Assembly: GCF_003751305.1 (NCBI RefSeq)
Contig: NZ_RJKV01000003.1
Span: forward strand, 248,001 to 312,000
Reading direction: 5' to 3'
From: Stenotrophomonas rhizophila
GTDB taxonomy: Bacteria > Pseudomonadota > Gammaproteobacteria > Xanthomonadales > Xanthomonadaceae
Length of the DNA: 64,000 nt
The position numbers and the translations under genes were made by a program. Numbering within the stretch: the stretch's first letter is position 1; the number at the start of each line of letters is the position of its first letter. This document shows positions 18,963 to 26,487 of this stretch, in pieces. Below the pieces are notes generated by a model. It searched no databases and had not been told where the DNA came from. It saw only the letters and a list, made by a program, of their open reading frames with translations.

Positions 18963-20234
18963 ATGAATGGCGACACCGCAGCGGTCCCCGATCGCAGCTC
19001 CCCGGCCACCGCAGCGGCGGCCGGCGATCAGATCCAGCAGGGCACCCCGGCCTTCCGGCGCACGGCGGCCGCGCTGTTCCTGGCCGGCTTTTCCACCTTC
19101 GGGCTGCTCTACACGGTGCAGCCGCTGCTGCCGGAATTCAGTCGCCACTTCGGTGTCTCCGCAGCCAACAGTGCGCTGACCCTGTCGCTGAGCACCGGTC
19201 TGCTGGCGGTCTCGATGCTGATCGCGGGATTGATCTCCGACCGCATCGGGCGTCGCAGCGTGATGGTCGCGGCGTTGCTGGCGTCCAGCGTGTTGTCTGT
19301 CGCCACCGCGATGGTGGATGACTGGACCACGCTGCTGGTGTTGCGCACGCTGCTCGGCATCGCGCTCAGTGGCGTCCCGGCAGTGGGCATGACCTACCTC
19401 GCCGAGGAAATGGACAGCCGCGCGCTGGGCCTGGCGATGGGCCTGTACATCGGCGGCAATGCGATCGGCGGCATGAGCGGTCGTCTCATCGCGGGCATCG
19501 TTGCCGACCATTGGGGCTGGCGCTGGGGTATCGGCGTGGTCTCGCTGATCGCACTGCTCAGTACCGTGCTGCTGTGGATCCAGCTGCCGCCGTCACGCCA
19601 CTTCCAGAGCCGCCGTGGCGGCCTGCGCGAACTGCCTTCGCGCTGGCGCAGCCTGTTCGGCGATCCCGGGTTGCCGTGGTTGTTCGCCACCGCCTTCGTG
19701 TTGATGGGCGTGTTCGTCACCCTCTACAACTATCTCGGCTTCCACCTGCTGGCGCCGCCGTATGGCCTCAGCCAGACCGTGGTCGGCCTGATCTTCAGCG
19801 TGTACCTGGTCGGCACCTTCAGCTCGGCGTGGATGGGGCAGCAGGCCAATCGCCATGGCCGCAGCCGCGTGCTGGCGATCTGCTACGGACTGATCGCGCT
19901 GGGCATCGTGCTGCTCGCGATGCCGTGGCTGGGCTGCATGGCGGCCGGCATCGCGCTGGTGACGTTCGGCTTCTTCGGCGGCCACTCGGTGGCCAGCAGC
20001 TGGGTCGGCAGCCGCGCCGGTGCGATGCGCGCCGAAGCGTCCGCGCTGTATCTGTTCGCTTACTACCTGGGCTCCAGCGTGGCCGGCGTGCTCGGCGGTG
20101 TGTTCTACACGCAGTGGGACTGGCTGGGCGTGTGCGGTTTCGTCGGCGTACTGACCGTGGCCGGTGGCGTGATCGCGTGGCGTCTCGGCCAGCGCGTGCA
20201 ACCGGCCGCCGCCGCGATTGCGCTCAGCCGCTGA
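18963..20234 (+). CDS. MFS transporter, YnfM-like
   Basis: The 423-residue protein has about 12 membrane helices and the MFS loop motif GLISDRIGRRSVM between helices 2 and 3. A hydrophilic N-terminus of about 35 residues precedes helix 1. The sequence resembles the YnfM/arabinose-efflux type; the substrate cannot be deduced. The 3' end overlaps by 11 bp the convergent LysR-type gene, a common pairing in which the regulator acts on the transporter gene, although here the two are tail to tail. Confidence 0.85.
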   Translation: MNGDTAAVPDRSSPATAAAAGDQIQQGTPAFRRTAAALFLAGFSTFGLLYTVQPLLPEFSRHFGVSAANSALTLSLSTGLLAVSMLIAGLISDRIGRRSVMVAALLASSVLSVATAMVDDWTTLLVLRTLLGIALSGVPAVGMTYLAEEMDSRALGLAMGLYIGGNAIGGMSGRLIAGIVADHWGWRWGIGVVSLIALLSTVLLWIQLPPSRHFQSRRGGLRELPSRWRSLFGDPGLPWLFATAFVLMGVFVTLYNYLGFHLLAPPYGLSQTVVGLIFSVYLVGTFSSAWMGQQANRHGRSRVLAICYGLIALGIVLLAMPWLGCMAAGIALVTFGFFGGHSVASSWVGSRAGAMRAEASALYLFAYYLGSSVAGVLGGVFYTQWDWLGVCGFVGVLTVAGGVIAWRLGQRVQPAAAAIALSR

Positions 20235-21126
20235 CGCCCTGCAGGAGCCGCGTGAAGTGACCGATCAACGGCGAAGCTGTGCCGCGGCGGCAGGCCACGT
20301 GCACTTCCGAACTGGCCGCTCGATCACTGAGTGCGACGAAGCGCGCGCCGTCCACCTGGATATGGCTGCACGAGGCGGGTAGCACCGTTACCCCCAACCC
20401 TGAGGCCGCCAGGCTGATCAGTGTCGAGGCTTCCCCGGCTTCCTGCACGATGCGCGGCGTGAAGCCGGCGCCCCGGCACAACGCGATGAAGTGATCGTGG
20501 ATGCCCGCGCCGACCTCGCGCAGGAACCCGACGAACGGCTCATGCGCGAACAGACGCAGCGCCACCGCCGCATCGGCCGGCAACTCACGTACCAGCGGAT
20601 GCTGGTCGTGCACCACCAGCGCGAGCGGATCACTGAACAGTTTGCGTGACATCAGCGGCGCGGGCAGGGCACGTTTGCGGATCAACCCGACATCCAGTTC
20701 GCCGGCCATCAGCGCATCGATCTGCTGCAGGGTGTTCATCTCGCGCAGCTTCAACTGCACCTGCGGAAACTGCTGGCGGTAGGCGAAAATCGCGCGCGGG
20801 ATCTGCGTGGACAGCGGCGTGGCCCGGGTCAGCCCGATGCGCAGCTCACCGGTTTCCCCGCGCTGCGCGCGCTGGGTCAGATCGATCGCGGTATCCACCC
20901 GCGCCAGCACCTCACGCGCCTGCTCCTGCAGCACGCGCCCGGCGTCGGTCAGTTCCACCCGGCGGTTCGCGCGCAGGAACAGCCGCGCGCCGAGCAGTGT
21001 TTCCAGCTGACGGATCTGCTGGCTGAGCGGCGGCTGCGACATCCCCAGCCGCTCGGCCGCGCGACCGAAGTGCAGCGTCTCGGCGACGGCCAGGAAGTAG
21101 CGCAGGTGGCGGAGTTCGATGGACAT
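20224..21126 (-). CDS. LysR-type transcriptional regulator
   Basis: The 300-residue protein begins MSIELRHLRYFLAVAE and has the LysR helix-turn-helix (FGRAAERLGMSQPPLSQQIRQLE, residues about 17-40) followed by a substrate-binding domain. The start at 21126 gives the normal family N-terminus; a further 13 codons upstream are open. The HTH is of the class typical of aromatic or benzoate-type regulators, but no effector can be named. Its 3' end overlaps the MFS gene. Confidence 0.88.
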   Translation of the reverse strand: MSIELRHLRYFLAVAETLHFGRAAERLGMSQPPLSQQIRQLETLLGARLFLRANRRVELTDAGRVLQEQAREVLARVDTAIDLTQRAQRGETGELRIGLTRATPLSTQIPRAIFAYRQQFPQVQLKLREMNTLQQIDALMAGELDVGLIRKRALPAPLMSRKLFSDPLALVVHDQHPLVRELPADAAVALRLFAHEPFVGFLREVGAGIHDHFIALCRGAGFTPRIVQEAGEASTLISLAASGLGVTVLPASCSHIQVDGARFVALSDRAASSEVHVACRRGTASPLIGHFTRLLQGVSG

Positions 21127-21136
21127 GGGGCGTGCG

Positions 21137-22102
21137 TCAGCGCTCGGAATGGCCACTTTCATCATAGCTGCGCGGGCTGAACAGGTCCGGCTGGATCAGC
21201 TCGATGAACGCCCGTGCCTGCGCTGACAGGAACCGCCCGCGCCGCACGATCACGCCATAACTGCGCTCCGGGAACCACGCACCCATCGAGCGCGTCACCA
21301 GCTTCTCGCGGTCGGCATCGTGCAGGCAGAGCGCCGGCACGATCGAAATGCCCATGCCCATCGCCACGTACTGCTTGATCACTTCCCAGCCGCCCACCTC
21401 CAGCGCCACGGTGTAGGGCAGCCGATGCCGCTGGAACACCTGGTCAACCAGCCGGTAGGTGATCTGTCGTTTGGGCGGCAGCACCAGCGGGTACTGCGAG
21501 ATCGCCTCCAGGCTCAGTTCGCCGTGCGCCAGCGGGTGCTCGGGCGGGGCGATCAGCACCTGCTCGAAGCGGTAGGCCGGGGCGTAGCTGAGGTCGGCCG
21601 GCACGTCGGTCATCGAGCCCACTGCCAGGTCCGCCGCATCGCTGCGCAGCAGATCGGTGCCGTCGGCGCTGATCGCGTTGTGCAGGGTCAGGCGGACATC
21701 GGGATGGCGCTGGCGGAAGCGCTCCACGATGCGCGGCAGCAGGTACAGGATGGTCGAGCTGTTGGCCGCGATGTTGAGCTCGCCGGCATCCAGCCCCTTC
21801 ACCTTGTCGCGGAAGCTGGCCTCCAGCCCGTCCAGGTTCTCCACCAGCGGCAGCGCCATCTCGTACAGCAGCTGACCTTCGCGGCTGGGCACCAGGCGGC
21901 GGCCGCTGCGCTCGAACAGATTGACGCCGAGTTCGCGCTCCAGGGCCTGCAATTGCTGGCTGATGGCCGGTTGACTGACGAACAGCGCCTCAGCTGCCCG
22001 TGAGACTGATCCGAGGCGGACCGTCTGACAGAACGCCCGCAGCGGCTTGAGCCGATCGGATTTGTAGGAAAACCGGGGACTTGGCGTGCGCGGCGTGGTC
22101 AT
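21137..22102 (-). CDS. LysR-type regulator, CysB-like, divergent from aceB
   Basis: The 321-residue protein has an N-terminal HTH (SVSRAAEALFVSQPAISQQLQALE) and a LysR effector domain. It is divergent from the malate synthase gene with a 108-bp shared region, the usual geometry for a LysR regulator of its neighbour. I infer that it controls aceB-aceA. The ATG at 22102 was chosen; 12 more codons are open upstream but run into the shared promoter region. Confidence 0.85.
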   Translation of the reverse strand: MTTPRTPSPRFSYKSDRLKPLRAFCQTVRLGSVSRAAEALFVSQPAISQQLQALERELGVNLFERSGRRLVPSREGQLLYEMALPLVENLDGLEASFRDKVKGLDAGELNIAANSSTILYLLPRIVERFRQRHPDVRLTLHNAISADGTDLLRSDAADLAVGSMTDVPADLSYAPAYRFEQVLIAPPEHPLAHGELSLEAISQYPLVLPPKRQITYRLVDQVFQRHRLPYTVALEVGGWEVIKQYVAMGMGISIVPALCLHDADREKLVTRSMGAWFPERSYGVIVRRGRFLSAQARAFIELIQPDLFSPRSYDESGHSER

Positions 22103-22114
22103 GGCGTCATGAGT

Positions 22115-22134
22115 ATAAGCACCCCTTATGTAAG
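22115..22134. promoter_or_regulatory. candidate LysR operator between regulator and aceB
   Basis: ATAAG (22115-22119) and CTTAT (22125-22129) form an inverted repeat, and the overlapping CTTA-tg-TAAG (22125-22134) a second one. They lie just before the LysR start and 77 bp before aceB, where a regulator of both genes would bind. Confidence 0.4.
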
Positions 22135-22210
22135 CCATTGCAATAACTGCTTTGTCAAATATCGGTACGCCGGCGCACGGTGGAGCTCAACCGCACCGCA
22201 GGAGCCCGCC

Positions 22211-23857
22211 ATGTCCGCTGTCGCTTACGCCACCGCCCAGCCCACCCCCGCCGATGCACCGGCCACCCCGGGCATTGCCCTCACCACCCAGCTGGCCGGC
22301 CAGTCCGCGCTGCTGCCGGCGGGGGTGCTGGCGCTGCTGGTGTCGCTGCACCGGGCGGTGGAACCGGAGCGCCAGCGCCGGCTGCAGGCACGGGTGGCGC
22401 GCCAGGCCTTCTTCGATGGCGGCGGCCTGCCGGACTTCCGTGCCGATACCGCCGAGATCCGCAGCGGCGACTGGCATGTCGCCCCGTTGCCGGAGGCGCT
22501 GCAGGACCGCCGGGTGGAGATCACCGGCCCGACCGACCCGAAGATGGTCATCAACGCGCTGAACTCCGGCGCCAAGGTGTTCATGGCCGACTTCGAGGAT
22601 TCCACCGCCCCGGCCTGGCGCAACCTGCTGGCCGGCCAGCAGGCGCTGATCGGCGCGGTGCGTGGCGACCTGACCCACACCGGGCCGTCCATCGATGGCA
22701 AGCCGGGCAAGCAGTACACGCTGCGCCCGTTCAACGAGCAGGCCGTGCTGATCGTGCGCCCGCGGGGCTGGCACCTGGATGAGAAGCACGTGCGCATCGA
22801 TGGCCAGCCGATCGCCGGTGGCCTGTTCGATGCGGCGGTGTTCGCCTTCCACAATGCCCGCACCCTGATGTGCAGGCAGCGGGGCCCGTACTTCTACCTG
22901 CCCAAGCTGCAGAGCATGGAAGAGGCGGCGCTGTGGGAGACCGCGCTGTCGCACATCGAGGGCATGCTCGGCCTGCCGCATGGGCAGATCAAGGTCACCG
23001 TGCTGATCGAAACGCTGCCGGCGGTGTTCGAGATGGACGAGATCCTGCATGCGCTGCGCGACCGCATCGTCGGCCTGAACTGTGGCCGCTGGGATTACAT
23101 TTTTTCCTACATCAAGACCTTCCGCCGGCACGCCGACAAGGTGCTGCCCGAGCGCGGCCAGGTGACGATGACGCAGCCGTTCCTGAAGGCGTACTCGGAG
23201 CTGCTGATCCGGACCTGCCATCGCCGTGGCGCACATGCGATGGGCGGCATGGCCGCGCAGATTCCGATCAACCATGACGCGGCCGCCAACGAACAGGCGA
23301 TGGCACGGGTGCGGGCGGACAAGCTGCGCGAAGTCAGCGCCGGCCATGACGGCACCTGGGTCGCCCACCCCGCGCTGATCCCGGTCGCGCAGGCGATCTT
23401 CGACGCGCACATGCCCGGGCCGAACCAGCACCGCGTGCTGCGCAACGACGTGCAGGTTGGCCGCGATGATCTGATCGCCGCCCCCACCGGCACCATCACC
23501 CGCGCCGGCTTCGAGGGCAACGTCGAAGTCTGTGTGCGCTACCTGGCCGCCTGGCTGGACGGCAACGGCTGCGTGCCGATCCACCACCTGATGGAAGACG
23601 CGGCCACCGCCGAAATCAGCCGCAGCCAGGTATGGCAGTGGCTGCACACCCCCGGCCAGCACCTGGACGACGGCACCGCCATCGACCTGGCGCTGCTCGA
23701 CGCCACCCTGGCCCAGCTGCCGGCGCGGCTGGGCGATACCGCCGCGCTGCCGGGCGGCGGCCGCATCCCCGCGTCCATCGCGCTGCTGGCCGAGCTCAGC
23801 CGCCGCGAGGAACTCACCGACTTCCTGACCCTGCCGGCTTACGACCGCCTCGACTGA
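22211..23857 (+). CDS. aceB: malate synthase A
   Basis: The 548-residue enzyme condenses glyoxylate with acetyl-CoA to malate. It shows the family signature KVFMADFEDSTAPAW (residues about 120), the catalytic Arg in LIVRPRGWH, and the long loop RGAHAMGGMAAQIPI. The length fits the AceB class, not the larger GlcB class. CAGGAG at 22199-22204 supports the ATG at 22211. aceA follows after 51 bp. Confidence 0.96.
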   Translation: MSAVAYATAQPTPADAPATPGIALTTQLAGQSALLPAGVLALLVSLHRAVEPERQRRLQARVARQAFFDGGGLPDFRADTAEIRSGDWHVAPLPEALQDRRVEITGPTDPKMVINALNSGAKVFMADFEDSTAPAWRNLLAGQQALIGAVRGDLTHTGPSIDGKPGKQYTLRPFNEQAVLIVRPRGWHLDEKHVRIDGQPIAGGLFDAAVFAFHNARTLMCRQRGPYFYLPKLQSMEEAALWETALSHIEGMLGLPHGQIKVTVLIETLPAVFEMDEILHALRDRIVGLNCGRWDYIFSYIKTFRRHADKVLPERGQVTMTQPFLKAYSELLIRTCHRRGAHAMGGMAAQIPINHDAAANEQAMARVRADKLREVSAGHDGTWVAHPALIPVAQAIFDAHMPGPNQHRVLRNDVQVGRDDLIAAPTGTITRAGFEGNVEVCVRYLAAWLDGNGCVPIHHLMEDAATAEISRSQVWQWLHTPGQHLDDGTAIDLALLDATLAQLPARLGDTAALPGGGRIPASIALLAELSRREELTDFLTLPAYDRLD

Positions 23858-23908
23858 CCCCCGTCATCCCCCTGCTGTCACCGCATCCGTTCCCCTTGGA
23901 GATTCGAC

Positions 23909-25201
23909 ATGAGCACCCTGCAGACCGCCGAACAGATCCAGCACGCTTGGAACACCGACCCGCGCTGGGCCGGGATCACCCGCAACTACACCGCCGCCGA
24001 CGTGGTGCGCCTGCGTGGCACCGTGCACGTGGAGCACTCGCTGGCGCGGCTGGGCGCGGAGAAGCTGTGGAAATACCTGCAGGAAAAGGACTTCGTCAAC
24101 GCGCTCGGCGCGCTGACCGGCAACCAGGCCATGCAGCAGGTCAAGGCCGGTTTGAATGCCATCTACCTGTCCGGCTGGCAGGTCGCCGCCGATGCCAACC
24201 TGGCCGGCCAGATGTACCCGGACCAGTCGCTGTACCCGGCCGATTCGGTGCCGGCGGTGGTCAAGCGCATCAACAACACCCTGCTGCGCGCCGACCAGCT
24301 GCACCACGCCGAAGGCAAGGATGAGATCGACTTCCTGCAGCCGATCGTGGCCGATGCCGAAGCCGGGTTCGGCGGCGTGCTCAACGCCTTCGAACTGATG
24401 AAGGCGATGATCGAGGCGGGCGCGGCCGGCGTGCACTTCGAGGACCAGCTGGCCTCGGTGAAGAAGTGCGGGCACATGGGCGGCAAGGTGCTGGTGCCGA
24501 CCCGCGAGGCGATCGAGAAGCTCAACGCCGCGCGCCTGGCCGCCGACGTGCTGGGCGTGCCGACCCTGCTGGTGGCGCGTACCGATGCCGAGGCCGCCGA
24601 CCTGCTGACCAGCGATGTGGATGGCAACGACCAGCCGTTCACCACCGGCGAGCGCACCGTGGAAGGCTTCTACAAGACCCGCAACGGCCTGGACCAGGCG
24701 ATCAGCCGCGGCCTGGCGTATGCGCCCTACGCCGACCTGGTCTGGTGCGAGACCGGCAAGCCGGACCTGGAGTTCGCCCGCAAGTTCGCCGAGGCGATCC
24801 ATGCGAAGTTCCCCGGCAAGCTGCTGGCCTACAACTGCTCGCCCAGCTTCAACTGGAAGAAGAACCTGGACGACGCCACCATCGCGACGTTCCAGAAGGA
24901 GATCGCTACCTACGGCTACAAGTTCCAGTTCATCACCCTGGCCGGCTTCCACGCCCTGAACTACTCGATGTTCAACCTGGCCCACGGCTATGCCCGCCGC
25001 CAGATGAGCGCCTTCGTGGAGCTGCAGGAAGCCGAGTTCGCCGCCGCCGACCGGGGCTTCACCGCGGTCAAGCACCAGCGTGAAGTCGGCACGGGCTACT
25101 TCGACGCGGTGACCCAGGCGATCCAGCAGGGCCAGTCCTCGACCACCGCCCTGAGCGGGTCCACCGAGGAAGAGCAGTTCAACGCCGACCGGGCGGCCTG
25201 A
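23909..25201 (+). CDS. aceA: isocitrate lyase
   Basis: The 430-residue enzyme splits isocitrate to succinate and glyoxylate. The active-site motif KKCGHMGGK is present, as are the metal-binding DAEAGFGG and [10 protein letters not shown] segments. TTGGAG lies 8 bp before the ATG. Together with aceB it forms the glyoxylate shunt for growth on acetate or fatty acids. The 430-residue length is standard for the bacterial short form. Confidence 0.97.
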   Translation: MSTLQTAEQIQHAWNTDPRWAGITRNYTAADVVRLRGTVHVEHSLARLGAEKLWKYLQEKDFVNALGALTGNQAMQQVKAGLNAIYLSGWQVAADANLAGQMYPDQSLYPADSVPAVVKRINNTLLRADQLHHAEGKDEIDFLQPIVADAEAGFGGVLNAFELMKAMIEAGAAGVHFEDQLASVKKCGHMGGKVLVPTREAIEKLNAARLAADVLGVPTLLVARTDAEAADLLTSDVDGNDQPFTTGERTVEGFYKTRNGLDQAISRGLAYAPYADLVWCETGKPDLEFARKFAEAIHAKFPGKLLAYNCSPSFNWKKNLDDATIATFQKEIATYGYKFQFITLAGFHALNYSMFNLAHGYARRQMSAFVELQEAEFAAADRGFTAVKHQREVGTGYFDAVTQAIQQGQSSTTALSGSTEEEQFNADRAA

Positions 25202-25234
25202 CCCCGTCCGGGCAGGGGGCCAGGGAGGGCCAGC

Positions 25235-25267
25235 AGGGCGGTCAGTCGGGGGACTGGCCGCCCTTTT
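25235..25267 (+). terminator. intrinsic terminator of aceBA
   Basis: The stem AGGGCGGTCAGTC (25235-25247) pairs with GACTGGCCGCCCT (25252-25264) apart from one G-T wobble, and ends in TTTT. Confidence 0.88.
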
Positions 25268-25427
25268 CGGGTGCCGCAGCCCGGTCTTCAGGGGGTCGAA
25301 GGCGGCAGAACGTGCACCGTTTCACGATTTTGGGGCGTAATAGTCGGAAATGGGATAGGGCGCACAGTTTTGAGGAGTGCTATCCTCCATCGCTCACCAG
25401 GGGGCGCTGGAAAGCGGGTGTTCGGAA

Positions 25428-26474
25428 ATGACCGGCAAGGGTGCGGCGGCGATCATGTGCGAACGAGAAACAGACATCGACCGAAAGGCGATGGCTGAGA
25501 TCGTGCACGCCATCCTGAGCAGCGGCGAGTCGGCATTGTTCTCCGAGTTCGGCCGCCAGCGCAAGCTGGACGAAGGCACGCACCTGTTCCACCGCGGCCA
25601 TGCCGGCAGCACGATGTACGTCATCGTCAGCGGCTGCATCGAACTGGATTTCGGCGAAGACCTGGTGGTCAAGTCGTTGGGCCCCAATGAGTTCTTCGGC
25701 GAGCTGGGTCTGCTGATCGGCGACCACCAGCGCAGTGCCGGTGCACGTGCCGTCGAAGACAGCGTCGTGCTCGAACTGGACCACGATGATTTCCAGCGCC
25801 TGGTCAACCGTGACCCCAGCCTGCTCGCCTATTTCCTGCGCCGCACGATCATGCGCGTGGTGGGCAACGAGCAGGTGCTGATCCGCCAGCTGCGCCGCCG
25901 CAACCACGATCTCGAAACCGCGCTGGACAACCTCTACGTCACCACCCACCAGCTCACCCACACCCGTGAGCTGGTGCGCACCGACGAGCTGACCGGCCTG
26001 CACAACCGGCGTGGCCTGGCGCTGTACCTGCAGGAATGCCGCGCGCAGGAAGACAGCGCGCCGCAGGGCCTGCTGCTGATCGACTGCGACCACTTCAAGC
26101 AGGTCAATGACGAACATGGCCACCAGGCCGGCGACCGCGTACTGCAGAGCGTGGCCAACATCCTGCGCTCGGTCACCACCGAGCTGGACATTGCCTGCCG
26201 ACTCGGGGGTGACGAGTTCTGCCTGCTGCTGCGCCACGTCAACCCGGACAGCCTGCAGCACGCGGCCGAGTTCATCCTCAGCGCCGTGCACGGCCTGATG
26301 GGGCGCGCGCAGGGCGTGCCGCACCTCTGCCCGGTCAGCATCGGCGTATGCCTGATCGACCCCCGTACCGACTGGAGCGAGTGGTACGCTCGCGCCGACA
26401 ACGCGCTGTACCAGGCCAAGCGCCTGGGCGGCAACCGATTGCACTGGTCGCGCTCGGCGACCGCCACACCCTGA
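25428..26474 (+). CDS. cyclic-nucleotide-binding domain diguanylate cyclase
   Basis: The 348-residue soluble protein joins an N-terminal cyclic-nucleotide-binding fold (residues about 36-150, with FGELGLL and QRSAGARA carrying the Glu and Arg that contact a cyclic nucleotide) to a C-terminal GGDEF domain (about 183-340). The GGDEF site is intact at residues 260-264, and the metal site (LLIDCDHFKQVND) is present, so it should make c-di-GMP. The product-inhibition I-site RxxD is TELD at 251-254, so feedback control is probably lost. An ATG nine codons later or a GTG at 25377 are other possible starts. The cyclase gene begins 13 bp downstream with its own GGGAG site, which suggests co-transcription and possible control of c-di-GMP synthesis by cAMP or a similar ligand. 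Confidence 0.85.
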   Translation: MTGKGAAAIMCERETDIDRKAMAEIVHAILSSGESALFSEFGRQRKLDEGTHLFHRGHAGSTMYVIVSGCIELDFGEDLVVKSLGPNEFFGELGLLIGDHQRSAGARAVEDSVVLELDHDDFQRLVNRDPSLLAYFLRRTIMRVVGNEQVLIRQLRRRNHDLETALDNLYVTTHQLTHTRELVRTDELTGLHNRRGLALYLQECRAQEDSAPQGLLLIDCDHFKQVNDEHGHQAGDRVLQSVANILRSVTTELDIACRLGGDEFCLLLRHVNPDSLQHAAEFILSAVHGLMGRAQGVPHLCPVSIGVCLIDPRTDWSEWYARADNALYQAKRLGGNRLHWSRSATATP

Positions 26475-26487
26475 TCGGGAGATCGGC

